Below, piece by piece: positions 18,360-29,284 of a DNA stretch of 64,000 nucleotides. The notes below the pieces were generated by a model. It worked only from the letters and a program-made list of their open reading frames with translations. It had not been told where the DNA came from and made no database searches. Numbering within the stretch: the stretch's first letter is position 1; each line of letters opens with the position of its first letter. The stretch comes from Antribacter gilvus. Lineage in GTDB: Bacteria > Actinomycetota > Actinomycetes > Actinomycetales > Cellulomonadaceae. The stretch lies in NCBI RefSeq assembly GCF_003946865.1, contig NZ_QXTH01000012.1, positions 81,526-145,525 of the forward strand, written 5' to 3'. A program made the position numbers and the translations under genes.

Positions 18360-18977
18360 TCAGCGGCCCGTAGGGTCCTCCCCGCGGGTGAGCGAGTCCC
18401 AGGCGTCGTGGGTGTCCAGCTCCCCCTCGGGACGGTCCGCGGCCGCGCCGCCGTCGGCCTCCGCGTCCGTCCGGGGAGCCACGGCCCGCTCGTGCCGCCC
18501 GGAGGCGGCGGTCCAGTCGCGCGCGCCCAGCGCGGCGAGCGCCGCGACCACGACGGCCGCCACCCCCACCGCGACGGCCGCCCACGGCCAGACCGACACC
18601 GCGACGGCCGACGTGAGGTCCGTCACCCCCGTGGCCTCACCCGCCGCGGCGGTCGCGGCGGGCACCGGGTCGGCCAGGACGGCCGAGGCCGAGGCCGCGA
18701 CCAGCACGCCGGCCGCCGCCGCCACGGCGAGCGCCACCCAGCGCGCCACGCGGCCCACGAGGGCGAGGGCCACGCCCGCGGCGAGCAGCACGAGCGCGCC
18801 CGCCCCGACCCCGGGCGCCGCAGCGGTGCCCGACGCCGTCACGGTCACCTCGGGCTCGAGGGCGGTGGCCACGGTGGTGGTCAGCCAGGTGGCGGCGCCG
18901 GTCCCGAAGGCAAGCACGCCGAGCGCAAGGAGAAGCGCGAGGGCGCGGGAGCGCGAGCGCAGTGCGGGGAACGTCAC
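18360..18977 (-). CDS. Trp biosynthesis-associated membrane protein (TIGR02234 type)
   Basis: A 205-residue protein with four hydrophobic helices and a hydrophilic, acidic C-terminal tail. The N-terminal half (LLLALGVLAFGTGAATWLTT) and the position directly after trpE match the actinobacterial Trp-operon membrane protein family. No catalytic motif is visible. A role in tryptophan-linked transport or regulation has been guessed only from location. The GTG start at 18977 follows AAGGAGAC and comes 22 bases after the trpE stop. Confidence 0.8.
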   Translation of the reverse strand: MTFPALRSRSRALALLLALGVLAFGTGAATWLTTTVATALEPEVTVTASGTAAAPGVGAGALVLLAAGVALALVGRVARWVALAVAAAAGVLVAASASAVLADPVPAATAAAGEATGVTDLTSAVAVSVWPWAAVAVGVAAVVVAALAALGARDWTAASGRHERAVAPRTDAEADGGAAADRPEGELDTHDAWDSLTRGEDPTGR

Positions 18978-18999
18978 ACGGTCTCCTTGCTGACGAGGT

Positions 19000-20592
19000 T
19001 CACAGCGACCGGAGCCGCGCGGCGAGCTGGACCGCCCGCACGGCCGCGGCCGCCTTGTTCCGCGACTCCTCGAACTCGGCCACCGGCACGGAGTCCGCGA
19101 CGATCCCCGCTCCGGCCTGCACGGTCGCGCGCCCGTCCCGGATCACCGCGGTGCGGATCGCGATCGCCATGTCCATGTTGCCACCGAAGTCGAAGTAGCC
19201 GACCGTTCCCCCGTAGATGCCTCGCGACGCGGGCTCGAGCTCGTCGATCAGCGCGATGGCGCGCGGCTTCGGGGCGCCGGACAGCGTGCCGGCGGGGAAC
19301 GTCGCCTTGAACGTCTGGAGCGCGGTGCGGCCCTCGCGCAGGCGGCCCACCACCGTGGAGCAGATGTGCATGATGTGGCTGAACCGGCGCGGCCGCATGA
19401 ACTCCACGACCTCGACCGACGTGGGCTCGCACACCTTGACGAGGTCGTTGCGCGACAGGTCGACGAGCATGATGTGCTCGGCCCGCTCCTTGGGGTCGGC
19501 CAGCAGCTCCTCCTCGAGGCGCACGTCCTCCTCCGGCGTGGCGCCGCGCGGCCGCGAGCCGGCGATCGGGTAGGTCGTGACGTGCCCGTCGGTCACCTTG
19601 ACGAGCGTCTCGGGGCTGGAGCCCACCACCGCGAAGTCGCGGCCGCCGGCATCCGTGAGGTGGAAGAAGTACATGTACGGGCTCGGGTTCACGGTCCGCA
19701 GGGCCCGGTACACGTCGAGCGGGTCGGCCGGGCAGTCGATGTCGAAGCGCTGCGACAGGACCACCTGGAACACCTCGCCGTCGCGGATCGCCTCCTTGCC
19801 CGCGAGGACGGCGTCCTCGAACTCCTTCTCGCTGGACCGGGCCTTGACCTCGGGCACCGGGTCGTCGGCCACGACGACGGTCGTGACGCGCGGCGCGCCC
19901 GCGACGAGCCGCGCCTGCATCTCGTCGAGGCGGGCGACGGCCTCCGCGTGCGCCTCGTCGACCCGCTCGTCCGTGCCGTCGATGTTGATCGCGTTCGCGA
20001 CGAGCCACACCGTGCCGTCGCGGTGGTCGACCACGGCCAGGTCCGTGGCGAGGCAGAGCGCGACCTCGGGAGCGCCCAGCTCGTCGGGGGCGTTCGCGGG
20101 CAGCGTGGGCTCCCAGTGCCGCACCACGTCCCAGCCGAGAGCGCCCGCGAGCCCGCCGGTGAACGGCGGCAGGCCGGGGATCCCCGGGGTGCGGAGCTTC
20201 TCCAGCGCCACCTCCAGGACGTCCACCACGTCGCCCTCGGTCGGGATGCCGGCCGGCACGTCGCCCGTCCAGACGGCCTGCCCGCCCGCCGAGGTGAGCA
20301 CGGCGCGCGACGCGACGCCCACGAACGACCACCGCGACCACGCGTCGGCCGACTCCGCCGACTCGAGGACGAACGTGCCGGCCCGGCCCTGCGCGAGGGT
20401 GCGGTACAGACCGACCGGGGTGACGTCGTCGGCCAGGAGGGGGCGGACCACGGGGATGACGCGGCGCGTGGCCGCCATCGCGCGGAAGTCGTCGAGACCC
20501 GGCCAGGTCCGTCCCCACGCGAGGTCCGCCGGGACGGCGGGCGTGCCGTGCTGGACGTCGGAGGCAGGGGACGGGGCAGTGGTCTGGCTCAC
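19000..20592 (-). CDS. trpE: Anthranilate synthase component I
   Basis: The 530-residue enzyme converts chorismate to anthranilate with ammonia or a TrpG partner, the first committed step to tryptophan. The N-terminal regulatory domain has the Trp-binding LES motif at residues 76-78 (FVLESAES), so feedback inhibition is expected. The chorismate domain shows [21 protein letters not shown] and [11 protein letters not shown]. The GTG start at 20592 overlaps the hisI stop, so histidine and tryptophan genes are co-translated here. No trpG is fused or adjacent. Confidence 0.96.
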   Translation of the reverse strand: MSQTTAPSPASDVQHGTPAVPADLAWGRTWPGLDDFRAMAATRRVIPVVRPLLADDVTPVGLYRTLAQGRAGTFVLESAESADAWSRWSFVGVASRAVLTSAGGQAVWTGDVPAGIPTEGDVVDVLEVALEKLRTPGIPGLPPFTGGLAGALGWDVVRHWEPTLPANAPDELGAPEVALCLATDLAVVDHRDGTVWLVANAINIDGTDERVDEAHAEAVARLDEMQARLVAGAPRVTTVVVADDPVPEVKARSSEKEFEDAVLAGKEAIRDGEVFQVVLSQRFDIDCPADPLDVYRALRTVNPSPYMYFFHLTDAGGRDFAVVGSSPETLVKVTDGHVTTYPIAGSRPRGATPEEDVRLEEELLADPKERAEHIMLVDLSRNDLVKVCEPTSVEVVEFMRPRRFSHIMHICSTVVGRLREGRTALQTFKATFPAGTLSGAPKPRAIALIDELEPASRGIYGGTVGYFDFGGNMDMAIAIRTAVIRDGRATVQAGAGIVADSVPVAEFEESRNKAAAAVRAVQLAARLRSL

Positions 20593-21023
20593 CGGTTCTC
20601 CTCGGGGTGGTCGGACGCCGGGGTGCCCGGCGCGACGCCGGGCCGCTGCCCGACCACCGCCCCCAGGTCTCCCCCGGCCTCGAAGCACGTGCGCGCGCCG
20701 GTGTGGCAGGCGGCGCCCACCTGGTCGACGCGCACGAGCAGGGCGTCACCGTCGCAGTCGATCGCGACGGACCTCACGTACTGCGCGTGCCCCGACGTGT
20801 CGCCCTTGCGCCAGTACTCCTGGCGGGACCGGCTCCAGAAGGTCACGCGGCCCTCCGTGAGGGTGCGGTGCACCGCCTCGTCGTCCATCCAGCCGACCAT
20901 GAGGACGTCGCCCGTGTCGTGCTGCTGCACGACGGCGGCGACCAGGCCGTCGTCGTCGTGCTTGAGGCGTGCGGCGACCTCCGGGTCGAGGCGGGACGGC
21001 GTGTCGGGACGCGGATCTGGCAC
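20589..21023 (-). CDS. hisI: Phosphoribosyl-AMP cyclohydrolase
   Basis: A 144-residue Zn/Mg enzyme that opens the adenine ring of PR-AMP in histidine synthesis. [22 protein letters not shown] and the metal-binding [20 protein letters not shown] are all present. There is no fused HisE domain. The last 30 residues are a low-complexity tail. The GTG start at 21023 follows GGAGGA. It lies 53 bases after the second ABC exporter gene and is coupled to trpE. Confidence 0.94.
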   Translation of the reverse strand: MPDPRPDTPSRLDPEVAARLKHDDDGLVAAVVQQHDTGDVLMVGWMDDEAVHRTLTEGRVTFWSRSRQEYWRKGDTSGHAQYVRSVAIDCDGDALLVRVDQVGAACHTGARTCFEAGGDLGAVVGQRPGVAPGTPASDHPEENR

Positions 21024-21076
21024 CCGAGAATCCTCCCACGTCCGCCCCGCCCGCCGGACGGCGGACCGGGATCCGG

Positions 21077-22930
21077 TCAGCGCGTCTGGGACACCCAGCT
21101 CGCGTGCATCGACGCGTAGAGCCCGCCCGCGGCGGCCAGCTCCGCGTGGGGCCCCACCTCGACGACGTGGCCCGCGTCGACCACCACGACCAGGTCGGAG
21201 GCCTCCGCGGTCGACAGGCGGTGCGCGATCGTGATCGTGGACCGGCCGTTCGTCAGGGAGTCGAGCGCCCGCGCGATGCGCACCTCGGTCGCGGGGTCCA
21301 CAGCCGACGTCGCCTCGTCCAGCACCAGCAGGTCCGGCTGGGCGAGGTAGGCGCGGGCGATCGCGACGAGCTGCCGCTCCCCCGCCGACAGGGCCTCGCC
21401 GCGCTGGCCCACCCGGGTGTCGAGGCCGTCCGGCAGGTCGGCCACCCAGTCGCTGAGCCCGAGCTCGGCGAAGGCGTCCGTGACGGCGCGGCGGACCGCC
21501 GTCTCGTCCAGCCCGTGCTCGCGCAGCCCGTAGGCCGCGTTCTCCAGGACGGTCCCGTCGAAGAGGAAGCCCTCCTGCGGCACGAGGACAACGCGCTCGC
21601 GCAGGCTCTCGAGCGCCACCTGGCGCAGGTCCACGCCGTCCAGCAGGACGGCGCCGGCCGTGGGGTCCATGAGGCGCGTGACGAGCTTCGCGATCGTCGT
21701 CTTGCCGGAACCGGTCTGGCCCACGACGGCGACCTTGGTGCGCGCCGGCAGGTCGAGCGTCACGCCGTGCAGCACCTGGGGGCCGTCGCCGTAGGCGAAG
21801 CGGACGTCCCGGAACGACACCGCCGCCGGGCCGCGGGCCTGGCGCACCGCGTCAGGCGCGTCGGTCACCTCGACCGGTGTCTCCACCACGGCGATCACGC
21901 GGCGCCAGCCCGCGACGGCGTTCTGGAGCTCGTTGAGGATCTCGGTGGCCATCTGCACCGGGCCGGTGAAGAGCTGGACCAGGAAGAGGAACGCGACGAC
22001 CTCGCCGGCGGACAGCGACCCGCCGACGCCCAGGTACGCGCCGACCACCACGACGACGGCCAGCACGAGGTTCGACACGAGCACGCCCGAGGAGAACACC
22101 GCGGAGACCAGGACCTGCGAGCGCCCCTGCGCCCGGCGCGTGTCGTCGACGGACTCGGCCACGCGCCGCCCGGTACGCCCGGAGACGCCGTAGGCCCGGA
22201 CCGTCTCCGCCCCCACCACCGACTCGCTGATGGCGCCCAGCATGGCGCCGACGCGCTCCCGCACCAGCGTGTAGGCGGCGTTGACGCGCTTCTGCCCGAA
22301 CCGGATGAGCAGGAACATCGGGATGAAGCACGCCCAGACGACGGCGGTGAGGATCGGCGAGTACACCGCCATGAGGATCGTCGCCACCGCCATCTGCAGC
22401 ACCGAGACGAGCAGCATGATGCCGCCCCACTGCACGAACAGGGACACGGTGTCGACGTCGTTCGTCACGCGCGACACGAGCGCGCCGCGGCGCTCCGTGT
22501 TCTGCGTGAGGGTCGACAGGTCGTGCACGTGCCGGAACGCGCGCACGCGCAGCGCAGCGAGACCCGCCTCCGTGGAGCGGAACAGGCGCACGTTGACCAT
22601 CGCCGCGCAGACGGCGGCGAGGAGCAGGGCACCGGCGGCGAGACCGGCGAGCAGCGCGACGCGGCCGGCGTCGGGCCCGGTGGCGGCGAGGATGCCGTCG
22701 TCGATGGTGCGCTGGACGGTGAGCGGCACCACCACGCGGCCTGCGGCCGCGAGGGTGGCGAGGCCCAGGGTGAGCCAGATCCCGTCGGTGATCTGCGGGG
22801 AGAGCTGCACGCCGCGGCGCAGCGTGGCGAGCACGCCCAGCCTGCTCGCGGACTCGATGCGGGCGCCGTTGGCGTCGAGCTCGTCCTCGGGTACCTCGGT
22901 GGTCTCCGGAGCCTCGGTCACGGTGGTCAT
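21077..22930 (-). CDS. ABC exporter half-transporter with canonical ATP-hydrolysis residues
   Basis: A 617-residue type IV ABC exporter half: six membrane helices (about residues 50-340) followed by an ATPase domain. Walker A is [11 protein letters not shown], Walker B is LLVLDEATS with catalytic Glu, and the H-loop is IAHRLST. Its signature is LSAGERQ rather than LSGGQ. The start overlaps the stop of the upstream half (ATGA), so the two form a heterodimer. Substrate unknown: multidrug, lipid or peptide export are possible. The gene sits between hisF and hisI but need not be related to histidine. Confidence 0.92.
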   Translation of the reverse strand: MTTVTEAPETTEVPEDELDANGARIESASRLGVLATLRRGVQLSPQITDGIWLTLGLATLAAAGRVVVPLTVQRTIDDGILAATGPDAGRVALLAGLAAGALLLAAVCAAMVNVRLFRSTEAGLAALRVRAFRHVHDLSTLTQNTERRGALVSRVTNDVDTVSLFVQWGGIMLLVSVLQMAVATILMAVYSPILTAVVWACFIPMFLLIRFGQKRVNAAYTLVRERVGAMLGAISESVVGAETVRAYGVSGRTGRRVAESVDDTRRAQGRSQVLVSAVFSSGVLVSNLVLAVVVVVGAYLGVGGSLSAGEVVAFLFLVQLFTGPVQMATEILNELQNAVAGWRRVIAVVETPVEVTDAPDAVRQARGPAAVSFRDVRFAYGDGPQVLHGVTLDLPARTKVAVVGQTGSGKTTIAKLVTRLMDPTAGAVLLDGVDLRQVALESLRERVVLVPQEGFLFDGTVLENAAYGLREHGLDETAVRRAVTDAFAELGLSDWVADLPDGLDTRVGQRGEALSAGERQLVAIARAYLAQPDLLVLDEATSAVDPATEVRIARALDSLTNGRSTITIAHRLSTAEASDLVVVVDAGHVVEVGPHAELAAAGGLYASMHASWVSQTR

Positions 22931-24924
22931 CGGGCAGCCCCCTCCAGCTCGTCGGTGTCCGTGTCGCTCGCGCCGGGCTCGAGGCCCTCGGCCGCCGCCT
23001 CGTCCGCGCGTTCCTGCTCGCGGCGCTCGGCCTCGTCCTGGTAGGCCGTGGCCAGCTCGCGGTACCCGGGGTCGCGTTCCATCAGCTCGTCGTGCGTGCC
23101 GACGTCGGCCACGCGGCCGCCCTCGATGTGGACCACCCGGTCCGCGAGCGCGACCGAGCTCATGCGGTAGGCGACCATGACGACGGTGGTGCGCCGGGCT
23201 CCGTCGGGCCCGGTCCGGACCGCGAGGCCGCGCAGGATCTCCTGCTCGACCCGCGGGTCGACGGCGCTCGTCGCGTCGTCGAGCACGAGGAGCCGGGGCT
23301 TGCGCACGAGGGCGCGCGCGATGGCGAGCCGCTGCCGCTGGCCGCCGGAGAGGTTGGCGCCGCGCTCGCCGAGGGGCGCGTCGAGGCCGCCCGGCAGCTT
23401 GCGCACCGTCTCCTCGAGGCGGGCGAGGCGCAGCGCCTCCCACACCTCGTCGTCGGTGAGCGCGGTGGCCGAGCTGGTGCCGGCCTCCTCGCGGTCGGCG
23501 AGCGTCACGTTCGCCCGCACCGAGTCCTCGAAGACGAAGGTGGTCTGCGTGACGAGCGCGACCTGCGACGGGATCTCGCCCTCGGCGAGGGTGCGCAGGT
23601 CGACGCCGTCGAGCAGCACCCGGCCGCGCGAGGGGTCGGACAGCCGGGCGAGGAGCGACACAAGGGTCGTCTTGCCCGAGCCGGTGGTGCCGACGACCGC
23701 GACGGTCGCACCCGCGGGGACCACCGTGTCGACGCGGTCGAGCAGCGTGATCGTCCGGCCGCCGCCCTCGGCCTCGACGTCCACGCCGATGCCCTCGAGG
23801 CGGACCTCCAGGCCGGCGTCGCCGTCCGGGAGCCGGCCGTCGCCGTAGACGAGCGCGCCCTCGGCGTCGACCACCTTGGCGATGCGCTCGTAGCCCACCA
23901 GCGCGCGCGGGAGCTCGCCGAGGACCCAGCCGAACGCCATCAGCGGGACCGTCATCATGGTCAGCAGGTAGGCGGCCGTGACCACGTCGCCCGGGGCGAT
24001 GTCGCCGGAGGTGACGCGCCACGTGCCGACGGCGAGGACCGCGAGCGTGCCGATCGCGGGCAGGTTCTGGATGACCGGGTCGAAGATCGCGCGCACGACG
24101 CCGACGCGGACGTTCGCCACCCGCAGCGCGTCGGCGGTCGCGGCGAACCGCTCCTCCTCGCGGTTCTCCGTGCCGAGCGACTTGACCAGGAGGGCGGCCT
24201 CGAAGGACTCGTGCGCCACGTCGGCGACGTCGCCGCGCAGCTGCTGCGCCCGGGTCACCGCGGGCGACATGTGCTTCTGGTAGTAGGCGTTGACGGCCAC
24301 CGTGACCGGGACGACGATGAGCGCCGCGAGCGCCAGCCACGGGTCGGTCGCCAGGAGCATGCCGACCGCCACGCCGATCATGACGACGACGCCGAGGGCG
24401 AAGGGCAGCGGGTTGAAGAGGTTGTTCGCCGCCTCGACGTCGGACGTCGTGTGGTTGAGCAGCTGGCCCGCCGGGTGGGCGCGGTGCCACGAGACCGGCA
24501 GGCGCAGGTACTGGCGGGTCAGGAGGGTGCGGTGGTCGGCGAGGTTGTTGACGTAGCCGAACCCGGCCCAGATGCGGCGCCCGGCCACGGCGAGCGCGAG
24601 GGTCAGCGCCACGCCCGCCAGGGCGAGGCCGGCGACCCAGATGCGGTCGCGCGCGGCCGGGTCACCGGCGATCGCGGGGACGACGACGGCGTCCGTGGCC
24701 CAGCCGACCGCCCGGCTCACGCCGACGGTCAGGGCGCCGAAGGCGGCCGACGCGGAGATGGCGAGGACGTACAGCCCGGGTTGCGCGCGGATGCCGCGCC
24801 CCATGAGGGTCAGGGACCGTCGCCACCGGGGACCGGAGAGCATCATCGGCCGGTACTCGACGCGGGGCCGCACCCGTTCGGGACGGCTCCGGGGGCCGAC
24901 GGCGTCTCGGGAGCCTGGGGGCAT
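22927..24924 (-). CDS. ABC exporter half-transporter with degenerate ATP site
   Basis: A 665-residue partner half-exporter: an Arg-rich N-terminus, six membrane helices (about 55-340) and an ATPase domain. Walker A is VVGTTGSGKTT and the signature is canonical LSGGQRQ, but Walker B ends LLVLDDATS (Asp for the catalytic Glu) and the H-loop reads VAYRMSS (Tyr for His). These changes mark the non-hydrolysing site of asymmetric heterodimeric exporters. The C-terminus is an acidic tail. Start choice is uncertain: 24924 gives a normal length, while an ATG at 24966 has a slightly better ribosome binding site. Confidence 0.9.
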   Translation of the reverse strand: MPPGSRDAVGPRSRPERVRPRVEYRPMMLSGPRWRRSLTLMGRGIRAQPGLYVLAISASAAFGALTVGVSRAVGWATDAVVVPAIAGDPAARDRIWVAGLALAGVALTLALAVAGRRIWAGFGYVNNLADHRTLLTRQYLRLPVSWHRAHPAGQLLNHTTSDVEAANNLFNPLPFALGVVVMIGVAVGMLLATDPWLALAALIVVPVTVAVNAYYQKHMSPAVTRAQQLRGDVADVAHESFEAALLVKSLGTENREEERFAATADALRVANVRVGVVRAIFDPVIQNLPAIGTLAVLAVGTWRVTSGDIAPGDVVTAAYLLTMMTVPLMAFGWVLGELPRALVGYERIAKVVDAEGALVYGDGRLPDGDAGLEVRLEGIGVDVEAEGGGRTITLLDRVDTVVPAGATVAVVGTTGSGKTTLVSLLARLSDPSRGRVLLDGVDLRTLAEGEIPSQVALVTQTTFVFEDSVRANVTLADREEAGTSSATALTDDEVWEALRLARLEETVRKLPGGLDAPLGERGANLSGGQRQRLAIARALVRKPRLLVLDDATSAVDPRVEQEILRGLAVRTGPDGARRTTVVMVAYRMSSVALADRVVHIEGGRVADVGTHDELMERDPGYRELATAYQDEAERREQERADEAAAEGLEPGASDTDTDELEGAAR

Positions 24925-25014
24925 GGAGGGGCCTCGCTTCCGCGGTTCGTGGGATGACGCGATCATCTCATGCCTCGGGAAACGATTCGACGGGTTTTGC
25001 TCCGGGCAGACGGA

Positions 25015-25030
25015 CGGCCCGGAGGGGCCG
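25015..25030 (-). terminator. Short hairpin after hisF
   Basis: CGGCCC and GGGCCG pair around the loop GGAG ten bases beyond the hisF stop codon. It could end hisF transcription before the ABC exporter genes. No T-run follows. Confidence 0.3.
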
Positions 25031-25040
25031 CCCGGGCAGG

Positions 25041-25811
25041 TCAGCGGACGTCGAGCCCCGCGGCGCGCATCGCGTCCTTCACCTGGCCGACGGTGAGCAC
25101 CCCGAAGTGGAAGACGCTGGCCGCCAGGACGGCGTCGGCGCCCGCGCGCGCGGCCTCGACGAAGTGCTCGGGCGTGCCCGCGCCGCCCGACGCGATGAGC
25201 GGCACGCCGACCCGGTCGCGTACGGCGGCGAGCATCTCGAGGTCGAAGCCGGCGTTGGTGCCGTCCGCGTCCATGGAGTTGAGGAGGATCTCGCCGGCGC
25301 CGAGGGCCGCGGACTTCTCGGCCCACTCCACGGCGTCGATGCCCGTGCCACGGCGCCCGCCGTGCGTGGTGACCTCGAAGCCGGACGGCGTGGTGACGTC
25401 GCCCGTGACGCGCCGGGCGTCCACGGACAGGACGAGGACCTGGGAGCCGAAGCGGCCCGCGATCTCGGCGATCAGCTCCGGCCGGGCGATCGCGGCCGTG
25501 TTGACACCCACCTTGTCGGCACCGGCCCGCAGGAGGCGGTCCACGTCGTCGGCGGACCGCACGCCGCCGCCCACCGTGAGGGGGACGAAGATCTGGTCGG
25601 CCGTGCGGCGCACCACGTCGACCATCGTCTCCCGCTCGCCCGACGACGCCGAGACGTCGAGGAACGTCACCTCGTCCGCGCCCTCCCCGTCGTAGCGGGA
25701 GGCGAGCTCGACCGGGTCCCCGGCGTCGCGGAGGTTCTCGAAGTTGACGCCCTTGACGACGCGACCTGCGTCGACGTCCAGGCACGGGATCACACGGACT
25801 GCTACGGACAT
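25041..25811 (-). CDS. hisF: Imidazole glycerol phosphate synthase, cyclase subunit
   Basis: The 256-residue barrel closes the imidazole ring of histidine and releases AICAR, using ammonia from HisH. Catalytic Asp12 is in [17 protein letters not shown] and the second Asp in [15 protein letters not shown]; phosphate loops VGGGVR and ASGGAG are present. The start at 25811 follows GGAGGCAG. hisH is not in the window. The gene lies 47 bases after the FKBP gene. Confidence 0.96.
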   Translation of the reverse strand: MSVAVRVIPCLDVDAGRVVKGVNFENLRDAGDPVELASRYDGEGADEVTFLDVSASSGERETMVDVVRRTADQIFVPLTVGGGVRSADDVDRLLRAGADKVGVNTAAIARPELIAEIAGRFGSQVLVLSVDARRVTGDVTTPSGFEVTTHGGRRGTGIDAVEWAEKSAALGAGEILLNSMDADGTNAGFDLEMLAAVRDRVGVPLIASGGAGTPEHFVEAARAGADAVLAASVFHFGVLTVGQVKDAMRAAGLDVR

Positions 25812-25858
25812 GCTTCTGCCTCCTTCACGGGGAGCACGTGCTCCTTGGGGAACGCCTG

Positions 25859-26779
25859 CTACCCCTCCTGGGCTTCCTGCTCGGGCGCGACGGGGTAGTG
25901 CGAGTCGAGGATGTCGACGACGTACACGAGGGTCTCGCCCGCGAGCGGGCTCGCCGTGTCGGCGAAGCCCAGGTTCGGCGGCACCACCAGCAGCACCTGC
26001 GAGCCCACCGTCTTCTCCAGCAGGCCCTGGTCCCAGCCCTCGACCAGCTGGCCGATGCCGACCATGCTCGACTGCGGCGGCTCCCCCGGCTCCCAGGTGG
26101 TCTCGAAGATCTCGCCGGTGCTCCACGCCACCGCGGTGAACTCGACGGTGACGATCTGGCCGGCCTCGACCTGCGCGCCCGTCCCGCGCACCAGCGGCAG
26201 CGCGACCAGCTCCTGCGGCGGCTCCGTCTCCCACGGGACGCTGATCTGCGGCTCCCCGTCCTGGTGCCGGGTGACCCGGGGCAGGCCCTCCGGGGACTGC
26301 ACCTCGGTCCCGGCCGCCCGGGTCGGCAGCACGTCGACGACCAGCAGCACCGGGACGCCGTCGGCCTCGTCGATCACGAGGAGGCGTGCGCCGACGCGCA
26401 CGCCGTCGAGGGCCTCGTACAGGTTGTGGCCCAGGGACGTCTCCGTCATGGTGTACGCCACCGGGGCGTCCGCGAACGTGTTCTGCAGGGCCGTGGCGTC
26501 GCGGCCGTCCTGCGCGTAGAGGTTCAGCAGCAGGGGCTCCCCGCGCTCCACGCGATCACCCGTGCCGGGCCAGATGGTGCGCGACCCCGGCTCGGTCACC
26601 GCGAACGGGACGTCGTACTGCAGCGTGGGGGGCAGGCCCGCCGGGCCCGAGACCGTGACCGGCGCCTGCGGCGGCGGGCCCGCCGCGTCGTCGAGCGGCG
26701 TGGGGATCGAGCCGGGCGCGCACCCGGTCAGGACGGCGAACGCCACGACCAGCGCGACGAGGACCCGGACCGGCTTCAC
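25859..26779 (-). CDS. FKBP-type peptidyl-prolyl isomerase lipoprotein
   Basis: A 306-residue exported lipoprotein. The GTG start at 26779 gives a compact signal peptide ending in the lipobox VLTGC (Cys20). The C-terminal FKBP domain (about 205-300) has [40 protein letters not shown] and [11 protein letters not shown]. An earlier region (about 80-180) looks like a diverged second FKBP repeat. It would catalyse proline isomerisation in proteins outside the membrane. It follows pafA by 71 bases; an FKBP near pafA is common in actinobacteria, but a link to pupylation is unproven. Confidence 0.9.
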   Translation of the reverse strand: MKPVRVLVALVVAFAVLTGCAPGSIPTPLDDAAGPPPQAPVTVSGPAGLPPTLQYDVPFAVTEPGSRTIWPGTGDRVERGEPLLLNLYAQDGRDATALQNTFADAPVAYTMTETSLGHNLYEALDGVRVGARLLVIDEADGVPVLLVVDVLPTRAAGTEVQSPEGLPRVTRHQDGEPQISVPWETEPPQELVALPLVRGTGAQVEAGQIVTVEFTAVAWSTGEIFETTWEPGEPPQSSMVGIGQLVEGWDQGLLEKTVGSQVLLVVPPNLGFADTASPLAGETLVYVVDILDSHYPVAPEQEAQEG

Positions 26780-26850
26780 GCCGGACAGTCTCCCACGACC
26801 GGGCCGGGGAGCCGCGCGGCGACCGTCTCCGCGCGGCCCCCGGCCGGTGC

Positions 26851-28212
26851 TCACATCGACTCGATGAGGCGCTCCACCCGCTCGTCCACGGAACGGAACG
26901 GGTCCTTGCACAGGACGGTGCGCTGGGCCTGGTCGTTGAGCTTGAGGTGCACCCAGTCCACCGTGTAGTCGCGGCGCGCCTCCTGCGCCGCGCGCACGAA
27001 GTCGCCCCGGAGCTTGGCGCGGGTGGTCTGCGGCGGGACGGCCGTGGACTCGAAGATCTCCAGGTCCGTGGTGACCCGCTCCACCATGCCGCGGGCGGCG
27101 AGCAGGTTGTACAGACCCTCGGTCCGCGAGATGTCGTGGTACGCGAGGTCGAGGCGGGCGATCCGCGGGTCGTCCAGCGAGAGGTCGTGCTTGGCCTGGT
27201 AGCGCTCGATGAGACGGAGCTTGATGACCCAGTCCAGCTCACGGTCCACGAGCGTCATGTCGCCCGAGGCCAGCGCGCGCAGCCCCCGCTCCCACAGGTC
27301 GAGGACCTGCTTGACCACGGGTGTGGGGTCCGTGTTCTGCTCCACCAGCTCCCGCGCGCGCTGGTAGTACTCCGTCTGGATGTCCACCGCGGTCATGGTG
27401 CGGCCGTTCGCCAGCTGCACGGGGTGCAGGCCGGTGCGGTCGTGGCTGATCTCGCGGATCGCGCGGATCGGGTTCTCCAGCGTGAGGTCGCGCATCGGCA
27501 CGCCCGCCTCGACGAGGCGGAGGACGAGGTCCGTGGTGCCGACCTTGAGCATCGTCGTGGGCTCTGCCATCGACGAGTCGCCCACGATCACGTGCAGCCG
27601 GCGGTAGAGCTCGGCGTCCGCGTGCGGCTCGTCGCGGGTGTTGATGATGGGGCGCGACCGGGTCGTGGCGCTCGACACCGCCTCCCAGATGTGGTCGGCG
27701 CGCTGCGAGAGACAGAACACCGCACCACGCGGGGTCGACAGGACCTTGCCCGCGCCGACCAGGACCTGCCGGGTGATGAGGAACGGCACGAGCACGTCCG
27801 ACAGGCGCGAGAAGTCGCCGTTGCGGCGCACCAGGTAGTTCTCGTGGCAGCCGTACGAGTTCCCCGCCGAGTCGGTGTTGTTCTTGAAGAGGTGGATCTT
27901 GCCCGGCAGGTCCTCGTGCTCGAGCCGCTGCTGCGCGTCCGCGACGAGGCCCTCGAGGATGCGCTCACCCCCACGGTCGTACGCGACGAGCTGCCGCACG
28001 TCGTCACACTCCGCTGTGGCGTACTCGGGGTGGGAGCCCACGTCGAGATACAGCCGCGAGCCGTTTCTCAGGAACACGTTCGAGGAGCGGCCCCACGCCA
28101 CCACCTTGCGGAACAGGTAGCGCGCCACCTCGTCGGCGGACAGACCACGCCCGTCGTCCGCCGCGCACGTCACGCCGTACTCGGTCTCGAGCCCGAAGAT
28201 CCTGCGGTCCAT
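26851..28212 (-). CDS. pafA: Pup--protein ligase
   Basis: The 453-residue glutamine-synthetase-like ligase uses ATP to join the C-terminal Glu of deamidated Pup to lysines of target proteins. It opens [16 protein letters not shown] with metal ligand Glu9; Asp57 in [14 protein letters not shown] is the catalytic base, and [20 protein letters not shown] and [17 protein letters not shown] complete the active site. It lacks the extended Dop loop seen in the paralogue at 30427. The start at 28212 follows GGGGAGGG. It is the last pupylation gene, 61 bases after prcA. Confidence 0.97.
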   Translation of the reverse strand: MDRRIFGLETEYGVTCAADDGRGLSADEVARYLFRKVVAWGRSSNVFLRNGSRLYLDVGSHPEYATAECDDVRQLVAYDRGGERILEGLVADAQQRLEHEDLPGKIHLFKNNTDSAGNSYGCHENYLVRRNGDFSRLSDVLVPFLITRQVLVGAGKVLSTPRGAVFCLSQRADHIWEAVSSATTRSRPIINTRDEPHADAELYRRLHVIVGDSSMAEPTTMLKVGTTDLVLRLVEAGVPMRDLTLENPIRAIREISHDRTGLHPVQLANGRTMTAVDIQTEYYQRARELVEQNTDPTPVVKQVLDLWERGLRALASGDMTLVDRELDWVIKLRLIERYQAKHDLSLDDPRIARLDLAYHDISRTEGLYNLLAARGMVERVTTDLEIFESTAVPPQTTRAKLRGDFVRAAQEARRDYTVDWVHLKLNDQAQRTVLCKDPFRSVDERVERLIESM

Positions 28213-28273
28213 GACTGCCCTCCCCGTTCCTCGTGCTGTGCCGTGGGTCGCCCTCGAATGCTGCTCGTACGTG

Positions 28274-29284
28274 TCAGTCGCCCTGCTGGGGGTCCGGGCC
28301 GTCGTCCGGCTCCTCGGGGGTCTCCGGCTCCTCCGGGGCAATCGGCTTCGCCGAGGCCTTCGGCTTGTCCGTGCCCTTCGGCTTGCCCGAGGCTCCGGCC
28401 GCCGGCTCCCCGGCGGTCGGAGCGTCCGCCGACGGAGCGTCCGCCGACGGAGCGTCGCCGTCGGCCAGGAGGCCGGCCAGGACCTGGCCGGTCAGCCGCC
28501 GGAAGGACCGCCGCGGGCGGGACCGTTCGAGCACCGCGACCTCGAGCTGGGAGACCTCCAGCGGCGCAGCGCCGGCTGCTCCGGCCCCGGCCCCTCCGGC
28601 GCCCGTAGCACCCGCAGCACCGGCCTTGCCTGCTGCCGCCGTGGTTCCCTTGCCGGCCGAGGGACCCGCGCCCGCCGCGCCCGCCGCGCCCGCCGGGGCG
28701 GCGGGTCCGCCACCCTCTCCTGCACCCAGCACGCCGACCGCGAGGCGAAGGACCTCGCCGAGCGACATCTCGGGACGCCAGGCCTCCTCGACGCGCCGGC
28801 CCAGCTGCTCGGCCTGACCGCCCATGACCACGAACCCGTGCTCGTCGGCGACCGTGCCGTCGTACGTGAGGCGGTAGATCTGGTCCTGTGCGCTCGTGAC
28901 GCCCACCTCGGCGACGACGAGCTCGACCTCGAGCGGCTTGGACTCCGTGATGAAGACCGTGCCGAGGGTCTGCGCGTAGGCGTTCGCCAGGCCGCGGGCC
29001 GTGACGTCGGACCGGTCGTACGAGTACCCGCGCAGGTCGGCGTACCGGACCCCGGCCACGCGCAGGTTCTCGAACTCGTTGTACTTGCCGACGGCCGCGA
29101 ACCCGATGCGGTCGTAGATCTCCGAGATCTTGTGCAGCGCCCGCGACGAGTTGACCGTGGCGAACGCGATCCCCTCGTCGTAGGCGAGGACCACGACGGA
29201 CCGGCCGCGCGCGATGCCCTTGCGCGCGAAGTCCGCCCGGTCCTTCATCAGCTGCTCGGGCGAGACGTAGAACGGCATGGTCAT
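28274..29284 (-). CDS. prcA: Proteasome alpha subunit with Ala/Gly-rich insert
   Basis: The alpha-ring subunit of the 20S proteasome, here 336 residues against about 250 usually. The core is recognisable from [21 protein letters not shown] through LRLAVGVLG (to about 187) and resumes at [20 protein letters not shown] (242-261). Between lies a 54-residue, almost pure Ala/Gly segment (188-241), and a Pro/Ala/Lys/Glu-rich tail fills 268-336. The ATG at 29284 overlaps the prcB stop. The N-terminal gate that Arc opens is intact in outline. See findings. Confidence 0.95.
   Translation of the reverse strand: MTMPFYVSPEQLMKDRADFARKGIARGRSVVVLAYDEGIAFATVNSSRALHKISEIYDRIGFAAVGKYNEFENLRVAGVRYADLRGYSYDRSDVTARGLANAYAQTLGTVFITESKPLEVELVVAEVGVTSAQDQIYRLTYDGTVADEHGFVVMGGQAEQLGRRVEEAWRPEMSLGEVLRLAVGVLGAGEGGGPAAPAGAAGAAGAGPSAGKGTTAAAGKAGAAGATGAGGAGAGAAGAAPLEVSQLEVAVLERSRPRRSFRRLTGQVLAGLLADGDAPSADAPSADAPTAGEPAAGASGKPKGTDKPKASAKPIAPEEPETPEEPDDGPDPQQGD

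Noticed and set aside
26851..28212. Calling this gene dop rather than pafA
   Set aside because: It lacks the long loop before the catalytic Asp and begins [16 protein letters not shown], like PafA; the paralogue at 30427 has the Dop features and lies beside pup.
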